Part shown: one piece after another, positions 1 to 9,187 of the stretch
Layout of the letters: the number at the start of each line of letters is the position of its first letter
Position numbering within the stretch: the stretch's first letter is position 1
Source: Chryseobacterium sp. Leaf394
GTDB taxonomy: Bacteria > Bacteroidota > Bacteroidia > Flavobacteriales > Weeksellaceae
Length of the DNA: 64,000 nucleotides
Assembly: GCF_001424105.1 (NCBI RefSeq)
Contig: NZ_LMQH01000011.1
Location: 944,546-1,008,545, forward strand
Reading direction: 5' to 3'
Notes under the pieces: generated by a model
What the model saw: the letters and a program-made list of their open reading frames with translations, nothing else
What the model was told of the DNA's origin: nothing
Database searches by the model: none
Translations under genes and position numbers: made by a program

Positions 1-234
1 ATTTTCTGCAACGATTTTTTTTTATTTAAAAATTTTACAGACCGACCGTTTTGCCATAAAAAAAGGTTTAATTTGGCGAAAATGCTTGGGATCAATGCGG
101 CTTGTTTAGTAATAAAAATTCTTTAAAAATTTTGAATTGGTAATTTTTAAAAATCAGATATTAATTCATTTTACTGTTTAAAAGACTGCGATTTGAAGAT
201 TTTAAAACCGCTTTTAATTCTCATCAAAAAATCT

Positions 235-242
235 TACTTTTG
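235..242 (+). promoter_or_regulatory. purB promoter -7 box
   Basis: TACTTTTG matches the Bacteroidota -7 consensus TAnnTTTG. It lies 28 nt before the purB ATG at 270. Transcription would begin near 248, so the in-frame TTG at 240 cannot be the start codon. The upstream 234 bases are AT-rich and hold no gene that I can see. Confidence 0.6.
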
Positions 243-269
243 CATATCTATAAAAAAGTAAAAGAAAGA

Positions 270-1697
270 ATGAATTCCTACAAAAATCCATTGGAAGAGC
301 GCTACTCCAGCGAAGAAATGTTGTTTAACTTTTCTCACAACAACAAATTCCAGAATTGGAGAAAGCTTTGGATCGCTTTGGCTGAGATTGAAAAAGACTT
401 GGGTCTGGACATCACAGACGAGCAAATTGCAGAGTTGAAAGCCAATGTTGACAATATCGATTACGATAAAGCGGCAGAGTATGAGAAAAAATTCCGTCAT
501 GATGTGATGGCTCACGTTCACGCTTACGGTGATGTGGCGCCTTCTGCAAAAGGAATTATTCACCTGGGAGCAACTTCAGCGTTTGTAGGAGACAATACAG
601 ATTTAATTCAGATCCGTGACGGACTTTTAATTTTAAAGAAAAAGTTGGTAAACGTAATGAAAAATCTTGCTGATTTTTCAATTCAGTATAAAGATCTACC
701 AACTTTAGGATTTACTCATTTCCAACCGGCTCAGTTGACGACTGTTGGAAAAAGAGCTACACTTTGGTTACAAAGTTTGGTTCTTGACATCGAAGAACTT
801 GATTTCTTCTTAGAAACGCTACGTTTCAGAGGAGTAAAAGGAACAACCGGAACAGCAGCAAGTTTCCTGGAGCTTTTCAATGGAGATTATTCTAAAGTGA
901 AACATTTAGATAAAGAATTGTCAAAAAGATTCGGTTTCGAAAAAGTTTTCGGAGTTTCGGGTCAGACTTATGACAGAAAAATTGATGCAAAAGTGGTGGC
1001 TTTATTAGGAAATATCGCACAGTCTGCACATAAATTCACCAACGATTTACGTTTGCTTCAAAATCTGAAAGAAGTTGAAGAACCATTTGAGAAAAACCAA
1101 ATTGGTTCATCTGCAATGGCTTACAAACGTAACCCGATGAGAAGCGAAAGAATCGGAGCACTGGCAAAATATGTAATGTCATTGACGACAAGTTCTGCAA
1201 TGGTAGCTTCAACGCAATGGTTCGAAAGAACACTGGACGATTCTGCAAATAAGAGATTAACGATTCCTCAGGCGTTTTTAGCGATTGATGCAATCTTATT
1301 GATCTGGAATAACATCATGAACGGAATTGTGGTGTACCCGAACAGAATCAACAAACATATTATGGAAGAACTTCCTTTCATGGCGACGGAATACATCATC
1401 ATGGAAGAAGTGAAAGCTGGTGGCGACCGTCAGGAAATCCACGAAGTAATAAGAGTTCACTCAATGGAAGCCTCCAAGCAGGTAAAAGAAGAAGGTAAGG
1501 AAAATGATTTGATCGAAAGAATCTTAAACGATGATTCTCTGAAGCTTGATAAATCTAAACTGAAAGAAGTTCTTGATCCTAAAAACTTCATAGGTTTTGC
1601 ACCAATTCAGACTGAAGAATTCATCGCAAATGAAGTTCAGCCGATTATTGATGCCAACAAAGACCTTATAGGTTTGGAGGCTGATCTTAAAGTATAA
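270..1697 (+). CDS. purB: adenylosuccinate lyase
   Basis: Cytoplasmic purine enzyme that removes fumarate from SAICAR and from adenylosuccinate, so it acts in both the IMP and AMP branches. The 475-residue product carries the fumarase/aspartase superfamily signature as SSAMAYKRNPMRSERI, plus the conserved early segments GDVAPSAKGIIHLGATSAFVGDN and TLGFTHFQPAQ split along the N-terminal half. Length is normal for the family. I start at ATG 270 because the -7 box overlaps the earlier TTG at 240. A hairpin terminator follows, so the gene is probably transcribed alone, although purL, another purine gene, is next on the same strand. Confidence 0.95.
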   Translation: MNSYKNPLEERYSSEEMLFNFSHNNKFQNWRKLWIALAEIEKDLGLDITDEQIAELKANVDNIDYDKAAEYEKKFRHDVMAHVHAYGDVAPSAKGIIHLGATSAFVGDNTDLIQIRDGLLILKKKLVNVMKNLADFSIQYKDLPTLGFTHFQPAQLTTVGKRATLWLQSLVLDIEELDFFLETLRFRGVKGTTGTAASFLELFNGDYSKVKHLDKELSKRFGFEKVFGVSGQTYDRKIDAKVVALLGNIAQSAHKFTNDLRLLQNLKEVEEPFEKNQIGSSAMAYKRNPMRSERIGALAKYVMSLTTSSAMVASTQWFERTLDDSANKRLTIPQAFLAIDAILLIWNNIMNGIVVYPNRINKHIMEELPFMATEYIIMEEVKAGGDRQEIHEVIRVHSMEASKQVKEEGKENDLIERILNDDSLKLDKSKLKEVLDPKNFIGFAPIQTEEFIANEVQPIIDANKDLIGLEADLKV

Positions 1698-1701
1698 ATA
1701 T

Positions 1702-1729
1702 TGTGCAGTCTTTTGGGCTGCATTTTTTA
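1702..1729 (+). terminator. purB terminator
   Basis: TGCAG and CTGCA arms (extended by G-T pairs) around an 8-9 nt loop are followed by a run of T. It lies directly after the purB stop codon. Confidence 0.7.
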
Positions 1730-1810
1730 CTTTGTTCAATTAATGATTTGAATAAAGTATTGATGATTGAAATTTAATTATTTGGGCAGCTTAATTCGAT
1801 TGGAATTTAT

Positions 1811-1831
1811 CCTGAGCTTGTCGAAGGGCTC
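1811..1831. repeat. dispersed short motif CCTGAGCTTGTCGAAGG
   Basis: The 17-base motif CCTGAGCTTGTCGAAGG lies in the purB-purL spacer. From memory this sequence and its complement recur in intergenic DNA of many bacteria. I see one full copy in this window, so its repeat nature cannot be shown here. Confidence 0.35.
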
Positions 1832-1915
1832 TCGTTAAATCCGGGCTGCAAAGATTCACTGCCATAATAAATTTCAGGAAAAATTCAAATAAATCTAATA
1901 AATATCCGACATCTA

Positions 1916-4900
1916 ATGTCTCAAAACAAAAGAATTTTCGTAGAAAAAAGAGGAATTTTCGATGTAGAAAGTCCAAAAATTTTTGATGAAGTAAAAGCGG
2001 TGGTTCCGTCTGTCCAAAGTGTAAAAGTGTACAATGTGTACGATATTTTTGGATTAAATGACGGTGAATTCGAAAAAGTGGTCAACAGCACATTTGTGGA
2101 TCCTGTTACCGATATTTTAATCGAGGAAAATCCTGCAGTAGGAGTTTATTTCGCATTGGAATTTTTACCCGGACAATACGATCAGCGTGCAGATTCTGCG
2201 CAGCAGTGTATCGCTTTACTGACTGGAAATGAGAAATCAAAAGTAAGAAGCGGTAAGCTTATGCAGTTTGAAGGCATTTCAGAAGCTGATTTGGTGAAAA
2301 TCAAGGATCTTTTGATCAATAAAGTGGAGTCTCAGGAAAAAGATTTAGCAACACTGAATATTCCTGCAGAAGAAACGCCTTCAAAAGTGATTGTTCACGA
2401 AGGTTTTATCAATTTTGATGATGCTCAGTTGGAAGAATTCTTTAATTCTCACGGCTTTGCATTGGGATTGGATGATTTGAAATTCATTCAGGAATACTTT
2501 AAAACTGAACAGAGAAATCCAACAGAAACTGAACTGAAAGTTTTAGATACATACTGGAGTGACCACTGCCGTCACACAACATTCGAAACAGAGCTGTCAA
2601 ACATTGAATTTGAAGGTCAGTTTAAACATACATTGGAAACTATTTTCAATGATTACATCGAAAAAAGAAAATTCTTAGGACGCGAATTGAAACCAATTTC
2701 TTTAATGGATTTGGCGACCGTTTGCGGAAGGTATTTCCATAAAACAGGCAATCTGGAGAACTTGGTGGTTTCTGACGAAATCAACGCCTGTACCATCCAG
2801 ATCGAAGCTGAGTACGACGGTAAAAAAGAACCGTGGTATTTATTATTCAAAAACGAAACACACAATCACCCGACAGAAATTGAACCTTTTGGAGGTGCTT
2901 CAACGTGTTTAGGTGGGGCAATCAGAGATCCTTTGTCCGGACGTTCATTCGTTTTTCAGGCTATGAGATTGACGGGTGCTGCTGATGTTTTAGAACCTGT
3001 AAGTCACACATTGCCAGGGAAATTACCTCAAAAAACAATCACAAAACAGGCGGCAAACGGTTATTCTTCTTACGGTAACCAAATCGGTTTAGCGACTACA
3101 ATGGTTTCTGAAATCTACGATGAAGGCTACAAAGCAAAAAGAATGGAAGTTGGTTTTGTTACCGGCGCCGTTCCTGTGGATTGGGTAAGACGTGAAAAGC
3201 CTGAAGCTGGTGATTCGATCATCATTTTAGGTGGTGCGACTGGTCGTGACGGTGTTGGTGGAGCAAGCGGAAGTTCGAAAGAACAGGACGAAACTTCTAT
3301 CCACACAATGAGTTCTGAAGTTCAGAAAGGAAACGCCGTAGAAGAACGTAAAATCCAGAGATTATTCAGAAATCCGGAAGTGACGAGACTGATTAAGAAA
3401 TCAAACGATTTTGGAGCGGGTGGAGTTTCTGTAGCCATTGGTGAAATCGCTGATTCTTTGGAGGTTAATCTGGATGTTTTGCCTTTAAAATACGAAGGTC
3501 TGAACGGAACCGAGCTTGCCATTTCTGAATCTCAGGAGAGAATGGCGGTTGTGGTTGAGCCAAAAGATAAAGACCAATTCATCAGATTCTGTGAAGCTGA
3601 AAACATTGTGGCTGTGGAAGTTGCAAAGGTGACAGATTCAGGGAGAATGCAGATGTTCTGGAAAGGAGATAAAATTGTTGATCTTTCAAGAGAATTTTTG
3701 GATACCAACGGATGTTCAAAAAGTCAGGAAGTTAAGATCACGCATCTTAATGAATTAAAAGAAGAAACTGAGGTTTTCACCGAAGAAAACTTCTTGAAAA
3801 TTCTTGCAGATAAAAATGTTGCCTCTCAAAAAGGTTTATTGGAGATGTTTGATTCATCAATTGGTGCGACTACCGTTGCGATGCCTTTAGGTGGGAAATA
3901 TCAGCAGACATTAATGGAAGGAAGTGCTCAGACATTACCTATTTTAGGAGCAAAAGATATTGAAACCGTTTCCTTTGCAAGTTGTGGATTTGATGCTGAA
4001 ATTTCAAAGCAAAACTCGTTATTGGGAGCTTCATATGCAGTCGTTGAAAGTGTAGCGAAGATCGTTGCGATGGGTGGCGATTATAAGAATATAAGATTAA
4101 GTTTTCAGGAATATTTTGAGAAATTAGGTCAAAATGCTGAAAAATGGGGCAAGCCTTTGGCTTCACTTTTAGGAGCTTACGATGCGCAGATTAACCTAGG
4201 TTTGGCGGCCATTGGAGGTAAGGATTCAATGAGTGGAACGTATCAGGATTTGAATGTTCCGCCAACGTTGATTTCATTCGCTTGTGCTAACGGTGAGAAG
4301 AAGAATGTGATATCTCCGGAATTTAAACAGGCAGGAAATAAACTGTATTTTTTCAACCATATTCCACAGGAAAATGGACTTCCAAACTATGAAAATCTGA
4401 AGACAGTTTTTGAATTGATTTTCGACAATATCAAGGCTGGAAAAATCGTTTCAGTGAAGACTGTGAAAGAAGGTGGTGTTGCTGTTGCCTTAGCAAAAAT
4501 GAGTTTTGGGAACAGATTGGGAGCTGACATAACTGTTGCTGATGAGAACATTTTACTGGCAAAAAATATCGGAAGTTTGATCATTGAATCAAGTGAAGAA
4601 TTAAGTTCTGTTGATCTTCAATTAATTGGTGAAGTTGAAAATTCAAATATTCTCAAAATCAGTGGTTTGAATTTTGAAATAGAAAAATTACTTGAAGCGA
4701 ATACAAATACCTTTGAGAACCTTTTCTCAACAGTTGAAAAAGAAAAAATAACGGTTGAATTAGATTCAAATCTGAACTCAGTCAACCCACGTAATATTGT
4801 CATTAAAAAACACGGAATTGCTCAGCCGAGAGTTTTCGCACCGGTTTTCCCGGGAACAAATTGCGAATACGATACGCTGAATGCATTCCAAAAAGAAGGA

Positions 4901-5614
4901 GCAATTGTTAGCAGTTTGCCTTTGATTAATATCAATCATAAATTGCTTGACGAAAGCATCGATGCATGGGTGGAAGAAATTAAACAGTCACAGATTTTAG
5001 CGTTCTCCGGAGGATTCTCTGCGGGTGATGAACCAGATGGTTCTGCTAAGTTTATCGTGAATGTTTTGAAGAACGAAAAGATGAAAAACGCCGTTCACGA
5101 ATTGCTCGACAGAGACGGAATGATCATTGGAATCTGTAACGGTTTCCAGGCTTTGGTGAAGTCAGGATTATTGCCTTACGGTATAATTAAGGATCTGGAC
5201 GAAAATTCTCCAACGTTGGCTCACAACGCGATCAGAAGACACATTTCTCAAATGGTGAACGTGAAAGTTCTGAATGACGAATCACCTTGGTTAAAAGGAA
5301 TGAAAGATCAGGTGTTCACCATTCCAATTTCTCACGGCGAAGGTCGTTTTATGGCTTCGGAAGAAGAAATTCAGAAGTTGTATGAGAACGGACAGATTGC
5401 GACGCAGTACTTAGACTTAGATGGAAACATCGCTCACGGAATGCCTTTCAATCCTAATAACTCATTATTCGGAATTGAAGGAATCACAAGTCCGTGTGGA
5501 AAAATCTACGGAAGAATGGGGCACCCTGAACGTTTTGCAGAAGGTTTGATGAAAAATATTCCGACTGCGAATTACCATAATATCTTCAAAAACGGAGTGG
5601 AGTACTTTAAGTAA
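1916..5614 (+). CDS. purL: phosphoribosylformylglycinamidine synthase, large single-chain type
   Basis: Converts FGAR, ATP and glutamine to FGAM in de novo purine synthesis. The 1232-residue product has the whole three-part layout of the long PurL: an N-terminal PurS-like domain, a linker containing YWSDHCRHTTF near residue 210, two AIRS-like ATP-binding halves (FKNETHNHPTEIEPFGG and GGKDSMSGTY), and a C-terminal class I glutamine amidotransferase. The amidotransferase has its nucleophile Cys in GICNGFQ near residue 1074, and its His/Glu in GRMGHPERF. SHGEGRF is also present. Length is slightly shorter than the E. coli enzyme (about 1295). The start at ATG 1916 gives MSQNKRIFVEK. No separate purS or purQ is needed. 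Confidence 0.96.
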   Translation: MSQNKRIFVEKRGIFDVESPKIFDEVKAVVPSVQSVKVYNVYDIFGLNDGEFEKVVNSTFVDPVTDILIEENPAVGVYFALEFLPGQYDQRADSAQQCIALLTGNEKSKVRSGKLMQFEGISEADLVKIKDLLINKVESQEKDLATLNIPAEETPSKVIVHEGFINFDDAQLEEFFNSHGFALGLDDLKFIQEYFKTEQRNPTETELKVLDTYWSDHCRHTTFETELSNIEFEGQFKHTLETIFNDYIEKRKFLGRELKPISLMDLATVCGRYFHKTGNLENLVVSDEINACTIQIEAEYDGKKEPWYLLFKNETHNHPTEIEPFGGASTCLGGAIRDPLSGRSFVFQAMRLTGAADVLEPVSHTLPGKLPQKTITKQAANGYSSYGNQIGLATTMVSEIYDEGYKAKRMEVGFVTGAVPVDWVRREKPEAGDSIIILGGATGRDGVGGASGSSKEQDETSIHTMSSEVQKGNAVEERKIQRLFRNPEVTRLIKKSNDFGAGGVSVAIGEIADSLEVNLDVLPLKYEGLNGTELAISESQERMAVVVEPKDKDQFIRFCEAENIVAVEVAKVTDSGRMQMFWKGDKIVDLSREFLDTNGCSKSQEVKITHLNELKEETEVFTEENFLKILADKNVASQKGLLEMFDSSIGATTVAMPLGGKYQQTLMEGSAQTLPILGAKDIETVSFASCGFDAEISKQNSLLGASYAVVESVAKIVAMGGDYKNIRLSFQEYFEKLGQNAEKWGKPLASLLGAYDAQINLGLAAIGGKDSMSGTYQDLNVPPTLISFACANGEKKNVISPEFKQAGNKLYFFNHIPQENGLPNYENLKTVFELIFDNIKAGKIVSVKTVKEGGVAVALAKMSFGNRLGADITVADENILLAKNIGSLIIESSEELSSVDLQLIGEVENSNILKISGLNFEIEKLLEANTNTFENLFSTVEKEKITVELDSNLNSVNPRNIVIKKHGIAQPRVFAPVFPGTNCEYDTLNAFQKEGAIVSSLPLININHKLLDESIDAWVEEIKQSQILAFSGGFSAGDEPDGSAKFIVNVLKNEKMKNAVHELLDRDGMIIGICNGFQALVKSGLLPYGIIKDLDENSPTLAHNAIRRHISQMVNVKVLNDESPWLKGMKDQVFTIPISHGEGRFMASEEEIQKLYENGQIATQYLDLDGNIAHGMPFNPNNSLFGIEGITSPCGKIYGRMGHPERFAEGLMKNIPTANYHNIFKNGVEYFK

Positions 5615-5675
5615 GCGGATGGCTTTTGGCAATTTGCTTTTGGCTTAAAAATACTGAGTTTAAAATACGACTTTC

Positions 5676-5710
5676 AACCTAACGGGTTTTCAAAACCCCG
5701 TTAGGTTTAG
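5676..5710 (+). terminator. purL terminator
   Basis: Long stem: arms AACCTAACGGG and CCCGTTAGGTT flank a short T/A-rich centre. It is nearly symmetrical and lies 60 nt after the purL stop. Confidence 0.7.
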
Positions 5711-5742
5711 AGAAAACTGTCTGTTGAAATATTTATATCAAA

Positions 5743-6129
5743 TTGGATAATTCAAATAAAAATAAAAGAGAATCGGCTGTCATCAATGGCAGCCGTTTTT
5801 CTGATTTATCAGGATTCTACGAAGAAGTTTCTCAGGTTTTGATGAAAGATGAAGATTGGAAAGTCGGTACGCTCGATGGATTTGATGACATTTTGTATGG
5901 ATTTACAGGTGAAATTATCTGGAAAGATTCTCAAAAATCAAAGGAAGATTTAGGATTAGAAGCAACAAAGAAATTCTACGAAAATAAAATCAGGCAGGGA
6001 AAGCCTTTTAATATCAATTTGGCCAAACAAAAACTGGCGGATGTGATTGCCGGAAACGGACAGACCTTGTATGAAATCCTGATTGAAATTTTAGAATCGC
6101 ATAAAAATATAACCCTACTTTTAGATTAA
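5743..6129 (+). CDS. barstar-like ribonuclease-inhibitor family protein
   Basis: A 128-residue soluble protein. From about residue 13 it reads AVINGSRFSDLSGFYEEV, then DGFDDILYGFTGEIIW, and ends ESHKNITLLLD. This follows the barstar fold pattern of an N-terminal strand with INGxxF, a central acidic DxLDxL-like helix and a C-terminal ITxxL strand. Barstar proteins bind and block small ribonucleases; no barnase-like gene is visible nearby. The only reasonable start is TTG at 5743: an in-frame TGA lies at 5725 and the first in-frame ATG falls about 34 codons in. The stop is followed one base later by the next ATG, so it is the first gene of a three-gene operon. The family call is by motif only. 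Confidence 0.65.
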   Translation: MDNSNKNKRESAVINGSRFSDLSGFYEEVSQVLMKDEDWKVGTLDGFDDILYGFTGEIIWKDSQKSKEDLGLEATKKFYENKIRQGKPFNINLAKQKLADVIAGNGQTLYEILIEILESHKNITLLLD

Positions 6130-6130
6130 A

Positions 6131-6760
6131 ATGAAGAAGAAAATGATGTACGGATTATTCTTTGGTGACAGCATAACCTACGGCGAATACGATGGAGTTT
6201 TCGGTGGCTGGGTCGATATTCTCAAACGGTACGCTTTGCAGAAGTACAATGAAGGAGGGAATGAATTAATTCTTTTCAATCTTGGTATTGGCGGTGAAAC
6301 TTCAGAAGGTTTGGTTAAAAGAATTCAAAACGAAATGACTGCCAGAAATGCTGAAGATGGAAATATTGTATTCATCGGTTACGGCGCCAATGATTTAGCT
6401 GTGAAAGATCAAAAGCAAATAGTAAATCCTGAACAATTTAAAGCAAATATTGAAAAGGCAATTCAGCAGGCGCAGGATTTTTCTAAAGAGATTTATCTGG
6501 TGAGTATTCTTCCTATTTCAGAAAAAGTAGCGGGTAAAATTTCCGCAACCGGAAAAGTAAGAACGAATGAAGAAGTTTTGGTTTACAATCAAATTCTGAA
6601 AGGTATTGCCATTGAAAATTCTTTAATTTATATCGATTTTCATTCGGCATTTTTAGAAGATAAAGAAGTTCTACTTTCCCAAGACGGTGTACATCCCAAC
6701 GAAAAAGGATATGGAATGATGGCCGAAATTGCAATTCCAATTATTGAAAAATATTTATAA
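6131..6760 (+). CDS. SGNH/GDSL-family lipase or esterase
   Basis: A 209-residue hydrolase without signal peptide. Block I is FFGDSITYGEY, with the catalytic Ser at residue 14. Block II Gly is in NLGIGGETSEG, block III Asn is in GYGANDLA, and block V gives the Asp-His pair in DGVHPNEKGYG. All catalytic positions of the SGNH superfamily are therefore present. Substrate is unknown; the family cleaves acyl esters and thioesters. The ATG lies 1 nt after the stop of the barstar-like gene, and the stop abuts the next ATG, so the three genes are probably co-transcribed. Confidence 0.85.
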   Translation: MKKKMMYGLFFGDSITYGEYDGVFGGWVDILKRYALQKYNEGGNELILFNLGIGGETSEGLVKRIQNEMTARNAEDGNIVFIGYGANDLAVKDQKQIVNPEQFKANIEKAIQQAQDFSKEIYLVSILPISEKVAGKISATGKVRTNEEVLVYNQILKGIAIENSLIYIDFHSAFLEDKEVLLSQDGVHPNEKGYGMMAEIAIPIIEKYL

Positions 6761-7093
6761 ATGCCTAACTTATTTTCATACGGAACTTTGCAGAAAGAGC
6801 AGGTTCAGCTCGAAACATTTGGAAGAATTTTAAGAGGTGAAAAAGATATTCTTGTTGGATATCAACTCAAAATGCTTGAAATAAAAGATCCCGAAGTTTT
6901 ACGGAAAAGCAATCAGAAATACCATCCGATTTTGGAATTTTCAGGAAACAGTGCAGATGAAGTAGAAGGTGTTCTTTTTGAAGTGAGCAATGAGGAAATC
7001 CTTCAGGCTGATAAATACGAAGTGGACGACTACAAAAGAATTGAAACTGTTTTTAAATCCGGAAAGAAAGGATTTATCTACGTGGGAAAATAG
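6761..7093 (+). CDS. gamma-glutamylcyclotransferase (AIG2-like) family protein
   Basis: A 110-residue protein beginning LFSYGTLQ, the YGxLR-type loop that binds the gamma-glutamyl group. It continues to VEGVLFEVSNEEI and ADKYEVDDYKRIE, where the Glu corresponds to the catalytic acid of the fold. The family releases 5-oxoproline from gamma-glutamyl compounds, though many small members have unknown substrates. Its ATG follows the SGNH hydrolase stop without a gap, indicating translational coupling. Confidence 0.75.
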   Translation: MPNLFSYGTLQKEQVQLETFGRILRGEKDILVGYQLKMLEIKDPEVLRKSNQKYHPILEFSGNSADEVEGVLFEVSNEEILQADKYEVDDYKRIETVFKSGKKGFIYVGK

Positions 7094-7153
7094 GCTTAAA
7101 AGTTCGTAAAAGAAGTACAGCAGAAAAATCGGTGAAATCTGTGGGAATACAAA

Positions 7154-7510
7154 TTAACCAAAAATATATTTCCAGTACACAAAAACTCCCACAATAACAG
7201 AAGCTGCCGCAATCATAGTCACAGCTCCAGCGGAAATATCTTTAATGAAACCGATTCTTTTATCAAATTCTGGATGAATGATATCGCAAATCTTTTCGAT
7301 GGCTGTATTGAAAGTTTCAGCGGCCAAAACTCCGATAGAAACTGTTAAGACCAAAACGGTGTCAAGCGCAGAAAGTTTCAGATAAAAAATCAAAACAATA
7401 TTAATCAGCAGAGCAACCAATTCAATCTGAAAATTTCTCTCAGACTTAAGCATCATCCAAATTCCCCGAAAGGAGTTGATAAAGCTTTTATGAATAGGCG
7501 GTTTTCTCAT
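7154..7510 (-). CDS. dgkA: diacylglycerol kinase family membrane protein
   Basis: A 118-residue membrane enzyme with three predicted helices (about residues 28-45, 50-66 and 95-115). Key motifs are the ExxNTAIExxxD stretch (AAETFNTAIEKICD) and KDISAGAVTMIAA, both characteristic of prokaryotic DAGK/undecaprenol kinases. These phosphorylate diacylglycerol or undecaprenol for lipid recycling at the inner membrane; which lipid is used here cannot be told. N-terminal SFxxAFxGxxxxL-type sequence (SFINSFRGIWMML) is also present. Convergent with the preceding operon. Confidence 0.88.
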   Translation of the reverse strand: MRKPPIHKSFINSFRGIWMMLKSERNFQIELVALLINIVLIFYLKLSALDTVLVLTVSIGVLAAETFNTAIEKICDIIHPEFDKRIGFIKDISAGAVTMIAAASVIVGVFVYWKYIFG

Positions 7511-7529
7511 TTATAAAATTGATGTTTGG

Positions 7530-7537
7530 CAAAGATA
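7530..7537 (-). promoter_or_regulatory. dgkA promoter -7 box
   Basis: On the minus strand TATCTTTG matches TAnnTTTG. It ends 20 nt before the dgkA ATG, giving a leader of about 13 nt. Confidence 0.55.
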
Positions 7538-7626
7538 GTTGATTAAATAATTCAGAAAAAAAATAATTCTTTTGATGGTTGTTAATAACTCTAAGTATTA
7601 TTCTTTTCTATCTGTGTTCTATTTGT

Positions 7627-7634
7627 TATATTTG
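7627..7634 (+). promoter_or_regulatory. distal dnaN promoter candidate
   Basis: TATATTTG is a perfect TAnnTTTG box. It would give a leader of about 100 nt that includes the small reading frame at 7656-7745. Confidence 0.45.
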
Positions 7635-7655
7635 TAAAAACTTATTTTTAAATCT

Positions 7656-7745
7656 ATGAAATCGCGTTTGTTTTCTAAAATAAACTTTTGTTTTAGTTTT
7701 GCGATTGCATATGACCAATTAAAAACAATAATAATCTACATATGA
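7656..7745 (+). CDS. candidate 29-residue upstream ORF overlapping dnaN
   Basis: ATG at 7656 opens 29 codons beginning MKSRLFSKINFCFSFAIAYD. It ends with a TGA at 7743-7745 that overlaps the dnaN ATG (7742-7744) as ATGA. The peptide is hydrophobic in the middle. It could be a leader whose translation is coupled to dnaN, or chance. A second -7 box lies inside it, so only transcripts from the distal promoter would carry it. No family is recognised. Confidence 0.25.
   Translation: MKSRLFSKINFCFSFAIAYDQLKTIIIYI
7694..7701 (+). promoter_or_regulatory. proximal dnaN promoter candidate
   Basis: TAGTTTTG matches TAnnTTTG, with a TTTG at 7667-7670 about 23 nt upstream as a possible -33 element. It gives a leader of about 35 nt to the dnaN ATG. 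Confidence 0.45.
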
Positions 7746-8872
7746 AATTTATTATTTCAAGTGGTGAACTGCAGAAAGCATTGCAAACTGTAAGTGGCGT
7801 AATATCAAGCTCTCAGTCGAGACCGATTTTAGAAAACTATCTTTTTGAGTTAAACGAAAATAACCTTACCATTACCGCCTCTGACGGCGAAACAACTTTG
7901 GTAACTTCACTAGATGTAAAGTCTGATGATGCCGGTAAATTTGCGGTTCCTGCCAAAATTTTTCAGGATTTTATAAAAACCTATGGCGAACAGCCGCTGA
8001 CGCTTGTCGTAAAAGACAATGCTGAAGGTACCGGAAGCCAACTTGAGATTTTAGATGAGAAAGATAATTTTGCGGTGGCATTAGACAATGCAGACGATTA
8101 TCCTGAACTTCCGGAATTTGAATCTGCGCAAAGCGTGACCATGCCTGCGGGAGTTTTATCTGAAGCTTTAACCAACACACTTTTCGCTACAAGTAACGAT
8201 TCTCTACGTCCGGTAATGACAGGTGTTCTGTTCCAGTTTGGCGAAAACGAAACAAATTTTGTTTCTACCGATTCTCACAGATTGGTAGTGTACAAAAGAA
8301 CAGATTTGATGAATGCCGAGCCAATGGAATTCATTATGCCTAAAAAACCTCTGAATATTTTCAAAAATATTTTAGCAAGCTCAAACGAAGATCTTACCAT
8401 CGACTTCAATGAGAATATGGCTAAATTTACTTTCGGAAAACACATCTGGATCTGTAGATTAATCGACGGAAAATATCCAAATTACACTGCAGTAATTCCT
8501 AAAGAAAACCCGAATGTATTGACGATTAACAGAAACTTACTGTTGGGAGCGATCAGAAGAGCTTCTATCATGTCAAATAAATCAACAAATCAAGTTAGAT
8601 TTAAACTGTCTGCCAATATTCTTCACCTTCACGCAGAAGATACAGAATATGCAAACAAAGCCGATATGCAGATTCCTTGTGACTACAATGGTGAAGATAT
8701 CAACATTGGTTTCAGCTCTAAATTTTTAACTGAAATGTTGGGTATTTTGGCAGCAGACGATATCACTATGAAAATGTCTCAACCCAACAGACCGGGAATC
8801 ATTGAGCCGTTGGATGGTCTGGAAGAAAACGAAAACATTTTAATGTTATCAATGCCGGTAATCGGGTTGTAA
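7742..8872 (+). CDS. dnaN: DNA polymerase III beta sliding clamp
   Basis: A 376-residue ring-forming processivity factor of replication. It begins MKFIISSGELQKALQTVSGV and has SRPILENYLFEL near residue 27, the TDSHRLVVYKR stretch of domain 2 and the C-terminal LMLSMPVIGL, equivalent to the family's terminal M-P-hydrophobic tail. Length matches the roughly 366-residue family norm. Neither dnaA nor recF is adjacent, so the origin context found in many bacteria is not seen here. Confidence 0.96.
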   Translation: MKFIISSGELQKALQTVSGVISSSQSRPILENYLFELNENNLTITASDGETTLVTSLDVKSDDAGKFAVPAKIFQDFIKTYGEQPLTLVVKDNAEGTGSQLEILDEKDNFAVALDNADDYPELPEFESAQSVTMPAGVLSEALTNTLFATSNDSLRPVMTGVLFQFGENETNFVSTDSHRLVVYKRTDLMNAEPMEFIMPKKPLNIFKNILASSNEDLTIDFNENMAKFTFGKHIWICRLIDGKYPNYTAVIPKENPNVLTINRNLLLGAIRRASIMSNKSTNQVRFKLSANILHLHAEDTEYANKADMQIPCDYNGEDINIGFSSKFLTEMLGILAADDITMKMSQPNRPGIIEPLDGLEENENILMLSMPVIGL

Positions 8873-8891
8873 GATTAAATTTAATAATACT

Positions 8892-8928
8892 GAAAGAGGT
8901 TTTGATAATTTTCAAAGCCTCTTTTTTG
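8892..8928 (+). terminator. dnaN terminator
   Basis: AGAGG-TTTTGA and TCAAAG-CCTCT arms around a short AT loop are followed by TTTTTT. Confidence 0.8.
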
Positions 8929-9187
8929 TTTCTGTAAATTAATTTTTCGGGATAAAATGCTCACGTTTGTCTATACAATTGGCAAGTTCGTCTATTAAAT
9001 TTGAGATTAAGCTTTAATTGATTTTACTTTGTCTTATAAAACAGGATAAAAGTGATTGATGTAAGCGTAAAGTCAAGGTTTGAAATCACAATATTAATCT
9101 GTAAAAAATGTTTCCTGATCAGAAAAGATCATTTGGAATAATTGAATTTAATCTTTTTTAAATTTAAACTGTCTAAAAAATAAAAAA

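Noticed and set aside
240..269. A ten-codon extension of purB from TTG 240.
   Set aside because: The TTG lies inside the -7 box, so it cannot be in the transcript.
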